Origin: Paractinoplanes pyxinae
GTDB taxonomy: Bacteria; Actinomycetota; Actinomycetes; Mycobacteriales; Micromonosporaceae
Assembly: GCF_026626335.1 (NCBI RefSeq)
Contig: NZ_JAPNTZ010000017.1
Coordinates: 124,001-188,000, forward strand
Direction: 5' to 3'
Length of the DNA stretch: 64,000 nt
A program made the position numbers and the translations under genes. Each line of letters begins with the position of its first letter. Position 1 is the first letter of the stretch. Below the pieces are notes generated by a model. The model ran no database searches and was not told the DNA's origin. It saw only the letters and a program-made list of their open reading frames with translations. Positions 50,931 through 59,894 of the stretch are shown here, piece after piece.

Positions 50931-52064
50931 TCAGCGGGTTACCCGGATCGGCATGATCAGATAGCGGTATCCGGGCACGATTTCGCCGTTTTCGGATGCG
51001 GGGGAGATCACAGCGGGCTTGAATGCGTCGACGAACGAGAAGATCGCGTTCGGGGCGCCGAGGTTCTGCAGTCCGTCGATGAGGTATTGCGGGTTGAAGC
51101 CGATCGTCAGCGGCTCACCGGTGAACGACGCCTCCATGGCCTCGCTGGCCCGCGCCTCTTCCGTCCCACCGGCCTCGACGACCAGACCGTCCTCACTGAA
51201 GCTCAGCAGCACCGGGGTGGTGCGCTCGGCGACCAGGGCGACGCGACGGACGACCTCGACGAGGGCGGCCACCCCGATCTGGGCCTGCGCGTTGCTGCTG
51301 GCCGGGAAGAGCGAACGCACCGGCGGGTAGTTGGCCCCGTCGAGCAGGCGGCTCGTGGTGCGGCGGGTGCCGCCGGCGAAACCGATCATGCCCTCGCCCG
51401 CGTTGCCCTGCGCCAGGGCGAGCACGACCGAGCCGCCGAGCGGGCCCAGGGTCTTGGCCGTGTCGTTCAGCGTCTTGGCCGGCACCAGCGCGTTGAGGCT
51501 GATCTCGGAGTCGTCCGGGTTCCACTCCATCTCGCGCATGGCCAGGCGGTAGCGGTCGGTGGCCAGCATGGCCATGCTCGAGCCGTTCAGCTCGATGCGC
51601 ACGCCGGTCATCATCGGCAGCGTCTCGTCCCGGCCGGCGGCGACGGCCACCTGGGCCACGGCGGCGGCGAAGGCGGCCGCGTCGACCGTGCCGGCGCTGG
51701 ACGGCATCTCGGGCAGGCTCGGGTAGTCCTCGACCGGCATGGTCGGCAGGGTGAAGCGGGCGCTGCCGCAGACCAGTTCGAGGTGCGCGCCGACGGCGGC
51801 GATGTCGACCGGCTTGGCCGGCAGGGCCTTGGTGATCTCGGCGAGGAGGCGGCCGGAGACCAGGGCGGCGCCGTCGGCGTCGGCCTGCACCTCGACGGTG
51901 ACCTGGCTGGAGACCTCGTAGTCGAAGCCGGAGACCTGCAGACGGCTGTCGGTGACGCGCAGCATGACACCGGCGAGAACCGGCACCGACGGCCGGCTGG
52001 GCAGGCTCTTCGCCGTCCACGCCACGGCGTCGGCGAGTGCGTCTCGCTCCACCCGGAACTTCAT
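50931..52064 (-). CDS. dnaN: DNA polymerase III beta subunit (sliding clamp)
   Basis: Ring-shaped processivity clamp, 377 residues. The N-terminus MKFRVERDALADAVAWTAKSLPSRP is typical, with three similar clamp domains; the C-terminal YLIMPIRVTR ends in the usual hydrophobic clamp tail. The substrate pocket motif MLATDRYRLAMRE is present. ATG 52064 has GCGGAGGA upstream, so the longer frame to 52307 is not used. It is the first gene after oriC on the minus strand. Confidence 0.97.
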   Translation of the reverse strand: MKFRVERDALADAVAWTAKSLPSRPSVPVLAGVMLRVTDSRLQVSGFDYEVSSQVTVEVQADADGAALVSGRLLAEITKALPAKPVDIAAVGAHLELVCGSARFTLPTMPVEDYPSLPEMPSSAGTVDAAAFAAAVAQVAVAAGRDETLPMMTGVRIELNGSSMAMLATDRYRLAMREMEWNPDDSEISLNALVPAKTLNDTAKTLGPLGGSVVLALAQGNAGEGMIGFAGGTRRTTSRLLDGANYPPVRSLFPASSNAQAQIGVAALVEVVRRVALVAERTTPVLLSFSEDGLVVEAGGTEEARASEAMEASFTGEPLTIGFNPQYLIDGLQNLGAPNAIFSFVDAFKPAVISPASENGEIVPGYRYLIMPIRVTR

Positions 52065-53459
52065 GCTGTCCTCCGCGTCGCTTTCTCTTGTCGGGGCGTC
52101 GTCGACCCCTACGAACCATATTCGCCGGGCCGGGAGTGACCTAATCAGTGTGGTCCACCATCGTGACCGCCGGGAAGCCGCCCTCGCAGCCCCTTGGTGT
52201 GCCGATCTTGGTGAGCACCGGTCCCTTGCCCCTGCCTTTGATCTCGGTGCGCTCTTGAGGAGCGGGACCGCTGAGGAGCCGGAAGCGAACCGATCCACAA
52301 CTTCCACAACGCCGTTGATTGCTTTTTGTTGTCTTAGAGAGATAACTAGTCGTCTTCATCGGGCCTGTGCACACTGTGGAGAACTCGAGTTTTCGCAGCT
52401 CAGCGCGTTATCCACCGGTGATTCACATGTGGGAAACCAGGGTACAAACCCCGGTCCGTGTCCACAGTCGGGGAGCCGACGGCGGGTTGTCCACCGCTGT
52501 CCACCGGCTATCCACCGGATATCCACGGGTTTTATCCCCCGCCCTGTGGATGACGTCGGGACGCTTCCGGCCCGTCGTCCCCAGAGTCTTCAACAGGAAA
52601 TCCACACGCTTCCACAGGCGGTGGAAAGCTGTGTGACTCTCCGTGTCTGTCCACATCGATTTCCACAAGACTTCTCCACATCTGTGGAACGAGCGGCCGG
52701 CTGTTGTCCACCGCTGGGGACAGGGCCTGTGAATTGCTGTGGATTAGTGTGGACAACGTTGGCACGAAACGGTTCCGTCCCGGCGTTGACAAACCGGCCC
52801 TGGGGATGGGTGGCGTCCGAACCACGATCGGGTCGTGTCGAGCCTCATGCGTGTCGCCGTCTTGTGGATAACCCGTGGACCCAAGCGCTGGCCCTGTGCA
52901 CAACCTGTGGACAAATGTGGAGGAATGCGAAGAATCAACTCGCAAGAGGGACGCCGATCCGTGTGGATTAACCCTGAGAGCAGGAGATCTGCGGGATGCG
53001 CAGCCGCCCGAGGCCCGCTTGCGCTATACCCCCAGCCGGCCGGCAAGCCCACCGCCGAGGCCTCCTTGTGGAGAGTCCGCACGAAGGGCGCATGCCCCTG
53101 GGGCGGCCTGTGGACAACCGGTGGACCAGCGCCGCTAACTGCAGGAACAGACGAGAGACACGTCGGCAGCGTCGCGGGTTGGTCTTTGTGCCGCTGGTGT
53201 GTGCCTTTGACCCGGCTGAGCGGGTCACGGCTCGGAGCGGCGCGTGGGCGTCGGGTTGTGCCCCGACTGGACCGTGCGCTCCACCGCCTCGTACGAGATG
53301 AGAAGTTGACCTTCACCCCGCCCCTGGCGAAGCAAGGCGAACTCCCGCCCACCGCGAACGTAAGAGGCACGGGACGGATTGGCGCGCGGCCGCGTACTGG
53401 ATACGTCCTTAGATCTTGTGTTTCCTCGTATGCGGCGCCTGTTTCTCGTATGCGTCGGC
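52065..53459. other. Chromosomal replication origin oriC (dnaN-dnaA interval)
   Basis: No protein gene. DnaA boxes occur in both orientations from 52408 to 53117, including TTATCCACC 52408, GTGTCCACA 52458, TTGTCCACC 52487 and 52704, CTGTCCACC 52497, CTATCCACC 52508, ATATCCACG 52519, TGTGGATGA 52545, TGTGGATTA 52738 and 52962, TGTGGACAA 52748, 52906 and 53109, and TGTGGATAA 52863. An AT-richer patch at about 52314-52362 (next to dnaN) is the likely unwinding element. Between 53130 and 53459 nothing else is seen. Confidence 0.95.
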
Positions 53460-55205
53460 TTACGAGTTCTGTTTGATGCGGTTCGTCAGCTCGGCGATCT
53501 GGTTGTACAGCGAGCGGCGCTCCGCCATGTGCTGCCGGATCTTGCGGTCGGCGTGCATGACCGTCGTGTGGTCGCGGCCGCCGAAGGCCTGTCCGATGCG
53601 GGGAAGGGAGAGTTCGGTCAGTTCGCGGCACAGATACATGGCGACCTGGCGCGCGTTGACCAGCACACGTGAGCGGGAGTGGCCACGCAGGTCTTCGAGG
53701 GAGACACCGAAGTAGTCGGCCGTCGACACCATGATCTGGTCGGCGGTGATCTCGGGGCCGGCGCCGTCGGGCATGAAGTCGCGCAGCACCTCTTCGGCCA
53801 GCGAGAGCTGTACCGGCGAGCGGGTCAGGCTGGCGAACGCGGTCACCCGGATGAGGGCGCCCTCGAGTTCGCGGATCGAGTTGGAGACGCGCGACGCGAT
53901 GAATTCGAGCACGTCGGCGGGCGCGTACATCCTTTCCTGCGCGGCCTTCTTCTGCAGGATCGCGATGCGGGTCTCGAGGTCGGGCGGCTGGATGTCGGCC
54001 AGCAGGCCCCACTCGAAGCGGGTGCGCATGCGGTCTTCCAATGTGGCCAGTTGGCGCGGCGAACGGTCGGAGCTGATGACGATCTGCTTGTTCGCGTTGT
54101 GCAGCGTATTGAAGGTGTGGAAGAACTCTTCCTGCGTGCGCTCGCGGTTCTCGAGGAACTGGATGTCGTCGATCAGCAGAATGTCGACGTCGCGGTAGCG
54201 GCGCTGGAAGGCCTGCGTCTTGTCGTCGCGCAGGCTGTTGATGAAGTCGTTGGTGAATTCCTCGGTGGACACATAGCGGACACTGCGGGCGTGACCGAGT
54301 GTGGTCGCGTAATGACCGATCGCGTGCAGCAGGTGGGTCTTGCCCAGACCGGAGCTGCCGTAGATGAAGAGTGGGTTGTAGGCCTTGGCCGGCGATTCGG
54401 CGACGGCGACGGCGGCCGCGTGAGCGAAGCGGTTGGACGAGCCGATGACGAACGTCTCGAACATGTACTTCGGATTGAGGCGGTTGCCGTCGTTGGTGCC
54501 GCGCGGGTTGCTGCTCGGGCGGATGTCGACCGGCGAGCGGCCCGGGCCGTTGTCGCCCCGCATCTGCAGAGTGTCGTCGCGCGGGTCGTTGCCGCCGCGC
54601 ATCTGGTCGTCGGGTCGGCGCTGGTTGTCGCGCAGCTGCGAGTCGGCATTCTCGGTGACGTGCGTCACGGGATTGCCCATCCGGGCTACCGGCGCGGGCG
54701 GAGCGGGCATCGGGTCGCCGAAGAGCGCCTCTTGACCGCCGCGGGCCGCCGGGACCCCGCGGGGATAGGAAGGCTGCTGGGCGGAACCGGTCGGGTAGCC
54801 GTCGGCGGCGGGGTAGCCGTCGTAGGAAGGCGGCTCGGGCTGGCGGGGCGGCTCGGCGTAGTGCCGCGGCTGTGGCTCGCCGGCCTGGTCGGGCTCGGGC
54901 TCGACCGGGGTGCCGTAGACGGTGCCGGGCAGGCCGGACCCGTCCTCGGGCGGCTTGACCGTGACCGCGACCTGGATCGGGCGGTTCAACCGGCGGCTCA
55001 GCGCCTCGGTGATCGCCGGGCGCAGGCGGGACTCGATGACGTCGCGGGTGAAGGCGTCGGGGACGGCCAGCAGGGCCGTGTCCTCGACTATGGCGCGTAA
55101 CTGAGTCAGCTGCAGATAGGCGCGCTGCTGACGCGACGAGATCTCGTCGGCCAGTTCATCCAGCGTCGCCTTCCACACACCGCTCAGGTCGACCTGATCG
55201 GCCAC
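53460..55205 (-). CDS. dnaA: Chromosomal replication initiator DnaA
   Basis: AAA+ initiator of 581 residues. Domain I (about 1-90) is followed by a long Pro/Gly/Asp/Gln-rich domain II (about 100-250), typical of filamentous actinobacteria. The AAA+ core has GSSGLGKTH (Walker A), LLIDDIQFL (Walker B), and RTRFEWGLLADIQPPDLETR (sensor/arginine region). Domain IV ends in the box-binding GGRDHTTVMHADRKI. GTG 55205 is the start. The DnaA boxes at 55348-55367 upstream suggest autoregulation. Confidence 0.98.
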   Translation of the reverse strand: MADQVDLSGVWKATLDELADEISSRQQRAYLQLTQLRAIVEDTALLAVPDAFTRDVIESRLRPAITEALSRRLNRPIQVAVTVKPPEDGSGLPGTVYGTPVEPEPDQAGEPQPRHYAEPPRQPEPPSYDGYPAADGYPTGSAQQPSYPRGVPAARGGQEALFGDPMPAPPAPVARMGNPVTHVTENADSQLRDNQRRPDDQMRGGNDPRDDTLQMRGDNGPGRSPVDIRPSSNPRGTNDGNRLNPKYMFETFVIGSSNRFAHAAAVAVAESPAKAYNPLFIYGSSGLGKTHLLHAIGHYATTLGHARSVRYVSTEEFTNDFINSLRDDKTQAFQRRYRDVDILLIDDIQFLENRERTQEEFFHTFNTLHNANKQIVISSDRSPRQLATLEDRMRTRFEWGLLADIQPPDLETRIAILQKKAAQERMYAPADVLEFIASRVSNSIRELEGALIRVTAFASLTRSPVQLSLAEEVLRDFMPDGAGPEITADQIMVSTADYFGVSLEDLRGHSRSRVLVNARQVAMYLCRELTELSLPRIGQAFGGRDHTTVMHADRKIRQHMAERRSLYNQIAELTNRIKQNS

Positions 55206-55347
55206 CGCCGCGCCACCCCCATCGCCACCGACCCCCGGTGGACCTCAATCCGGCTACCGCCTTGCCCGCCGGCGCTCGCTCAGCGCTCGGCGGTTCCCCC
55301 TGACCCAGCACCACATTTAACGTGCTGAAGACGTTCGGCGCCACCGG

Positions 55348-55367
55348 CTATCCACAGGTTATCCACA
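55348..55367. promoter_or_regulatory. Two DnaA boxes upstream of dnaA
   Basis: CTATCCACA (55348-55356) and TTATCCACA (55359-55367, perfect), 11 bases apart and about 150 bases upstream of the dnaA start, consistent with autoregulation. Confidence 0.75.
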
Positions 55368-55682
55368 ACCTGTGCACGCCCGGCGGACGCTCCCCGGCCG
55401 GATGGTCGGCAGACTTCCGGAGCCTGGTACGGCGCGGTTCGGCAGGCTCATCGTGGCGAACGATTCACCCGCTTGTCTGGTTCTGGCCGACCCGTCGTGG
55501 TATGCGGACAGCGTTGCTGCTGACCAGCAAACGGGCACGCTAACAGCGATCTCGGCGAACCATCAACTCCGCCTCCGGCAGTCGAGTGTCCGAGTCCGCG
55601 AAAAAATTCACTACCTGTGTAGAAAGACCAAGCCGGTCACCGACCGGGTGAACGGGCGGCGGCGTGCCGGATCAGGCTATGG

Positions 55683-55711
55683 TTGACCGGCGTGGTCGCC
55701 CTGCGTAGGGT
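55683..55711 (+). promoter_or_regulatory. rpmH promoter
   Basis: TTGACC (55683-55688), 17-base spacer, TAGGGT (55706-55711): a housekeeping sigma-factor promoter about 80 bases before rpmH. The leader between them has no recognised element. Confidence 0.75.
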
Positions 55712-55797
55712 CGAGCGGTTGCTCCGCCGCGTTCTGCTAAAGTGGCGTCTTGCAGCTTTGATGCCCCCTGGATGTTGTACGAAGACGGAGTTTTGAC

Positions 55798-55935
55798 GTG
55801 AGCAAGCGCACCTACCAGCCGAACAACCGCCGGCGTGCCAAGACCCACGGCTTCCGGCTGCGCATGCGCACCCGGGCCGGGCGTGCCATCCTCGCCTCGC
55901 GCCGTTCCAAGGGCCGCGACAAGCTGTCGGCCTGA
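55798..55935 (+). CDS. rpmH: 50S ribosomal protein L34
   Basis: 45-residue basic protein, SKRTYQPNNRRRAKTHGF and MRTRAGRAILASRRSKGR, the L34 signature. GTG 55798 has GGAG seven bases upstream. It lies between dnaA (divergent) and rnpA, the universal order. Confidence 0.98.
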   Translation: MSKRTYQPNNRRRAKTHGFRLRMRTRAGRAILASRRSKGRDKLSA

Positions 55936-55970
55936 GCCGACGGCTGTCGGGCCGGAATGCCCAGGTAGTC

Positions 55971-56327
55971 GTGCTGGCCGCGGCGCAGCGACTGCGGCGT
56001 AGCGCCGACTTCGCCGCAGCGATTCGCGGTGGACGTCGCGTCGGCCGGGGCACGGTTGTCGTTCATCTGCTTCTCGAGGAGCCGGCGCAAGCCTCCACGG
56101 CGCGCGCCGGCTTCGTCGTATCCAAAGCCGTCGGCAACGCGGTGGTGCGGAACAAGGTCCGCCGCCGTCTGCGGCACCTCGTGCGACCCCTGCTCGGCGA
56201 GCTGCCGGCCGGGGCCACGCTGGTGGTGCGCGCGCTGCCGGCGGCGGCCGGGGCGTCGTACGCGACCCTCGGAACCGATCTGTCGGCCGCGCTCGCCGCG
56301 GCGCGCAAACCGAGGCGTCCGCGATGA
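55971..56327 (+). CDS. rnpA: Ribonuclease P protein component
   Basis: 118-residue basic protein that helps the RNase P RNA process tRNA 5' ends. It has AAAQRLRRSADFAAAIRGG, the signature AGFVVSKAVGNAVVRNKVRRRLRHL (RNR motif in NAVVRNKVRRRL) and LVVRALPAAA. GTG 55971 is used. The stop overlaps the yidD start (ATGA). Confidence 0.95.
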   Translation: MLAAAQRLRRSADFAAAIRGGRRVGRGTVVVHLLLEEPAQASTARAGFVVSKAVGNAVVRNKVRRRLRHLVRPLLGELPAGATLVVRALPAAAGASYATLGTDLSAALAAARKPRRPR

Positions 56328-56581
56328 GCCTGCTTGCCCGCGTGCTGACGGCGATGGTGGTCGCGTACCGTCGTTATGTGAGTCCGGTGCTGCCGGCCCG
56401 CTGTCGGTTCTACCCCTCGTGCAGCGCGTACGCCCAGGAAGCGCTGGCGCGTCACGGCGCTGTGAAGGGGACGGGCCTGGCGGTCTGGCGGCTCCTGCGC
56501 TGTCACCCCTTCCACCCCGGCGGGTACGACCCGGTACCTGACCCGATCCGTCACCGTCCTGCCGATGTGACTGGAGCCTGA
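56324..56581 (+). CDS. yidD: Membrane protein insertion efficiency factor YidD
   Basis: 85-residue inner-face protein that assists YidC. Signature YRRYVSPVLPARCRFYPSCSAYAQEAL (the CRFxPSCS motif), then RLLRCHPFHPGGYDPVP. ATG 56324 overlaps the rnpA stop by four bases, and the next gene yidC starts two bases after its stop, so all three are probably coupled. Confidence 0.95.
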   Translation: MSLLARVLTAMVVAYRRYVSPVLPARCRFYPSCSAYAQEALARHGAVKGTGLAVWRLLRCHPFHPGGYDPVPDPIRHRPADVTGA

Positions 56582-56582
56582 A

Positions 56583-57620
56583 TTGAGTCTCGACTGGATC
56601 TACTACGCCATTTCGTGGATCCTCCTGCGCTGGCACGCCCTCTGGGACTTCATCGGTGTGCCCGACGGCCGGTTCATCGGTTCGAACTGGTCCTGGATCC
56701 TGGCGATCGTCTTCCTCGTGGTGACGGTCCGGGTCATCCTGTTCCCCGTCTTCGTCAAGCAGATCAAGAGCCAGCGGGCCATGCAGGCGCTGCAGCCCAA
56801 GGTCAAAGAGCTGCAGGAGAAGCACAAGGGTGACCGGGAGACGCTCCAGAAAGAAATGATGGAGCTCTACAAGACCGAGAAGGCCAACCCGCTCATGGGC
56901 TGCCTTCCGATGTTCTTGCAGATCCCCGTCTTCCTCGGCCTCTTCCACACCCTGCGCCGGCTGAACCCCGACAACCAGGGCAAAACCCTGTACGGCTGGA
57001 CCGTCGAGCAGTTCGAGAGCGCCACCCACGCGTCGCTGTTCACCGCGCCGCTGGCCGGCAAGTTCGGCTCGACGCCCGAAGAGCTCACGGCACTGCAGGC
57101 CAACGGCACCACGGTGAAGATCATCGCCGGCATCCTGGTGCTGATCATGATGGCGACGACGTACCTGACCAGCCGTCAGATGATCCTCAAGACCGGCTGG
57201 GCCGAGGACCCGCAGCAGAAGATGATCCAGCGCCTGATGCTCTACGGCATCCCGGCCTCGCTGCTCATCTCCGGTGCGCTGTTCCCCATCGGTGTGATCA
57301 TCTACTGGGTCACGAACAACCTGTTCACGCTGGCCCAGCAGCAGTGGGTGCTCCGCAAGTTCCCGCCGCCGCCCATGGCCAAGAAGCCCGGCTCCTCGGC
57401 CCCGGCCCGCCCGTCCGGCCCGCCGGTAAAGAAGCTGGCCGGTGGCGCCGCCCCGAAGAGCCCGGTGCAGCCCGGCCGCAGCGGTGGCTTGTTCGGCAAG
57501 AAGCAGCAGCCCGAGCCGCCCGCCCCGGTCGTCGACACCAAGGCGCTGGCGCCCAAGCCTGGTGCCAAACCGGTGAATCCCAAGAAGGGCGCCCGGCCGG
57601 CGAGCAAACCCAAGGGATGA
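56583..57620 (+). CDS. yidC: Membrane protein insertase YidC/Oxa1
   Basis: 345-residue Gram-positive-type YidC (Alb3/Oxa1) without the large periplasmic domain. Five hydrophobic segments include WSWILAIVFLVVTVRVILFPVFVKQIKSQRAMQALQP (split: AIVFLVVTVRVILFPVFVKQ), MGCLPMFLQIPVFLGLFHTL and IIAGILVLIMMATTYLTS. The conserved Arg in the first helix (VTVRVILF) forms the substrate groove. The tail (about 265-345) is Lys/Pro/Ala-rich and binds ribosomes in related proteins. TTG 56583 has TGGAG upstream. Confidence 0.95.
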   Translation: MSLDWIYYAISWILLRWHALWDFIGVPDGRFIGSNWSWILAIVFLVVTVRVILFPVFVKQIKSQRAMQALQPKVKELQEKHKGDRETLQKEMMELYKTEKANPLMGCLPMFLQIPVFLGLFHTLRRLNPDNQGKTLYGWTVEQFESATHASLFTAPLAGKFGSTPEELTALQANGTTVKIIAGILVLIMMATTYLTSRQMILKTGWAEDPQQKMIQRLMLYGIPASLLISGALFPIGVIIYWVTNNLFTLAQQQWVLRKFPPPPMAKKPGSSAPARPSGPPVKKLAGGAAPKSPVQPGRSGGLFGKKQQPEPPAPVVDTKALAPKPGAKPVNPKKGARPASKPKG

Positions 57621-57624
57621 TCGC

Positions 57625-57655
57625 TGCCCGGGTGTTCGCCGAGTGAACGCCCGGG
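57625..57655 (+). terminator. Hairpin after yidC
   Basis: GCCCGGGTGTTC (57625-57636) / GAACGCCCGGGC (57644-57655), with one pair that is G-U only in plus-strand RNA, supporting plus-strand termination or attenuation before jag. Confidence 0.5.
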
Positions 57656-57760
57656 CGCTCCCCTTGCCAATACCTCCCCGCGGTCCGGCCCACCGCCGAC
57701 GCCGCCGCGGGAAACAGCGGACCGAGCAGGTCCGGCCCGATTGAGTACGGAGATGAGACC

Positions 57761-58321
57761 GTGACCGACACCAGCACGCCCTCCGCCGAGGCCCCGGCCT
57801 CGTCCTCGCCGTCGACGTCCCCCGAGGAGGAGACCAAGACGTCGGAGACCGTTGCTTCCGACGGCGACCTGTTCCGCCAGAGCGAGATCGCCGCCGACTA
57901 CGTCGAGGGTCTGCTGGACATCCTCGACTACGACGGCGACATCGACGAGCTCGTGTCGGCGGGCCGGCCGATGGTCGAGGTGGTCGGCGGCCGGCTGCAG
58001 CCGCTCGTCGGTCAGCGCGGCGCCACGCTGGAGGCGCTGCAAGAGCTGACCCGCCTGGCGATCTTCCGGGCGACCGGCTCGCCGTCGCGCCTGCTGCTCG
58101 ACATCGGCGGCTACCGGGCGTCGCGGCGCAAGGAACTGGCCGCGGTCGCGCGCAACGCGGTCGAAAAGGTCAAGGAGCACGGCGACCCGGTTCGCCTCGA
58201 GCCGATGTCGGCCTTCGAGCGCAAGTGCGTGCACGACGTGGTCAACGCGATCACCGGTGTGCAGAGCGAGTCGGAGGGCGTCGAGCCCAACCGCCGCATC
58301 GTGGTGCGTGTGGCGGACTGA
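57761..58321 (+). CDS. jag: Jag/KhpB-like R3H and KH domain RNA-binding protein
   Basis: 186 residues. The KH-type domain (about 45-110: YVEGLLDILDYDGDIDEL, VGGRLQPLVGQRGATLEALQ) precedes an R3H domain (about 115-180: GGYRASRRKELAAVARNAVEKV, MSAFERKCVHDVVNAI). The N-terminal 35 residues are acidic and disordered. Members regulate cell division or translation in Gram-positives; the place after yidC is conserved. GTG 57761 has CGGAGATGAGACC before it. Confidence 0.93.
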   Translation: MTDTSTPSAEAPASSSPSTSPEEETKTSETVASDGDLFRQSEIAADYVEGLLDILDYDGDIDELVSAGRPMVEVVGGRLQPLVGQRGATLEALQELTRLAIFRATGSPSRLLLDIGGYRASRRKELAAVARNAVEKVKEHGDPVRLEPMSAFERKCVHDVVNAITGVQSESEGVEPNRRIVVRVAD

Positions 58322-58322
58322 G

Positions 58323-59294
58323 ATGACTGACCCACGCTTCGGCGAGGGAGACGCCGGCCCGGGTGAGAATTCGCCCGGGCCGCAGTCTTTCCGGGCCAAG
58401 AGAGCTCCGCGGCGACCGATCGCCTTCCCGGGTCGCACCTCCTCGCGTGCTGTTTCTCAAGATCCAAGCGGTTCCGGTACGGAGGTCTCGAGCGCGCCGA
58501 CGTCGGGGTCCGCACCTTCGGACGCTCCATCCGCCTCTTCGGCTGCCGCTCCTGCCGTGTCTGCCTCTCCTGAGCCGCCGGCGGTTGCCGCCGAGGTCTT
58601 TGGTGACCGGCTTGGTCTGGCGGTGGACTATGCCCGGCTCCTAGTGACGGACGGCGTTGTGCGGGGGCTCATCGGTCCACGGGAGGCACCGCGCATCTGG
58701 GAACGGCACCTGGTGAATTGTGCCGTGGTGTCCGAGATCATCCCTATCGGCGCTTCGGTGGTCGACGTCGGGTCTGGTGCCGGTTTGCCCGGTATCGTGC
58801 TGGCAGTGGCTAGGCCGGATCTGCACATCACCCTGGTCGAGCCGCTGGCACGACGTACCGCTTTCCTGTCGGAGGCGGTGACCGCACTCGGCCTCGAATC
58901 GACCGTCACGGTCGTCCGGGGTCGCGCCGAGGACGTCGTCGACGGACCCCCCGCCGGCGCCGACGTCGTCACGGCGCGGGCGGTCGCCCCGCTCGACCGG
59001 TTGGCCGGTTGGTGTCTGCCGCTGGCCAAGGTCGGCGGCAGGCTGCTGGCGCTCAAGGGCGCCACTGCTGCCGAGGAAGCGGCGGAACACCGGGATGCGG
59101 TGGCCGTCCTGGGTGGCGCCGAACCGGTCGTCCGGCTGTGCGGCGAGGGTCTGATCGACCCGCCCACGACGGTGATCGAGGTGGTCGTGCGGTCAAGGCC
59201 GAAGCCGCCCACCCGGGCGGCAGGCCCGGGGCGGGACGCGGGTGGGAAAGCCGGCGGTCGGACCTCGGGTCGAGGACGATCGCGGAGGGGATAG
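58323..59294 (+). CDS. rsmG: 16S rRNA (guanine527-N7)-methyltransferase RsmG
   Basis: SAM-dependent enzyme that methylates G527 of 16S rRNA; loss gives low-level streptomycin resistance. The catalytic domain (about 95-305) has YARLLVTDGVVRGLIGPREAPRIWERHLVN (split: RGLIGPREAPRIWERHL), VVDVGSGAGLPGIVLAVARP, and VTARAVAPLDRL. About 85 extra N-terminal residues are Ser/Ala/Pro-rich; ATG 58323 begins one base after the jag stop but lacks a ribosome site, so an internal start is possible. The last 30 residues are Gly/Arg-rich. Confidence 0.94.
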   Translation: MTDPRFGEGDAGPGENSPGPQSFRAKRAPRRPIAFPGRTSSRAVSQDPSGSGTEVSSAPTSGSAPSDAPSASSAAAPAVSASPEPPAVAAEVFGDRLGLAVDYARLLVTDGVVRGLIGPREAPRIWERHLVNCAVVSEIIPIGASVVDVGSGAGLPGIVLAVARPDLHITLVEPLARRTAFLSEAVTALGLESTVTVVRGRAEDVVDGPPAGADVVTARAVAPLDRLAGWCLPLAKVGGRLLALKGATAAEEAAEHRDAVAVLGGAEPVVRLCGEGLIDPPTTVIEVVVRSRPKPPTRAAGPGRDAGGKAGGRTSGRGRSRRG

Positions 59295-59894
59295 ATGTCG
59301 AGGCGGGGCGCGCGCAAACGGAATGCCAAAGCGAGGCGCCCCGATCCGGGCAACTCCCCCTCGTCGCAAGATGATCTCTCCGGTGCCGCCAGTTCTCCGT
59401 CAGCGGACGATGGGGGGACTTCTGCACTGAGCCGCACCCCTCGACCGTCGACCGGCTCTGCGTACCGCCTGGCGGGTCCGAGCAAGGTGACGATCACTTT
59501 CTCCAGCGCGCCGACCTCGCCTGCCGGTGGTGGTCCTTCGTCGTTGTGGGCGGTGGCTTCGGTCGGCGGGCCGCACCCATCTGATCAACGGGAATCGGCT
59601 GCCGCCCTCGGCGGGGGTTCGGCGCCGTTGGGAGCCATAGGTGTGGGTGCCCCGGCTGACTCGCGGGGCTCTGCGACGTACGGGAAAGAAGGTCTTGATT
59701 CACAGGTCTTGCCGACTCATGGCGTGGCTGACGCTGAACTGTTGACGATGGGGACGCCCTATCGGACGGTCGGGCATGGCGACGCACGCCCGACCACCGT
59801 AGGCTTGCCGGGCGTCGATAGTCTGGACCGGCCCTCTGTCGCCGGAACGCAGGTGTCGCCGACCGACCCGTTCCTCAATAACAGGGATAAAACG
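59295..59894 (+). other. Open stretch between rsmG and chosen parA start: parA leader or N-terminal extension
   Basis: Two hundred codons without a stop, in frame with parA, but with low third-position GC (about 70%, against over 90% in neighbours) and no family signature. It may be untranslated leader or a poorly conserved disordered extension of ParA. Confidence 0.4.

Larger units (their letters stand above)
55206..55797. other. dnaA-rpmH intergenic region
   Basis: Divergent promoter region of about 590 bases. It holds two DnaA boxes, a strong rpmH promoter and a lower-GC section (about 55555-55640), but no gene. No clear dnaA promoter is recognised. Confidence 0.6.

Noticed and set aside
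52744..54012. 422-residue frame across oriC and the end of dnaA
   Set aside because: Covers DnaA boxes and overlaps dnaA in another frame; no protein signature.
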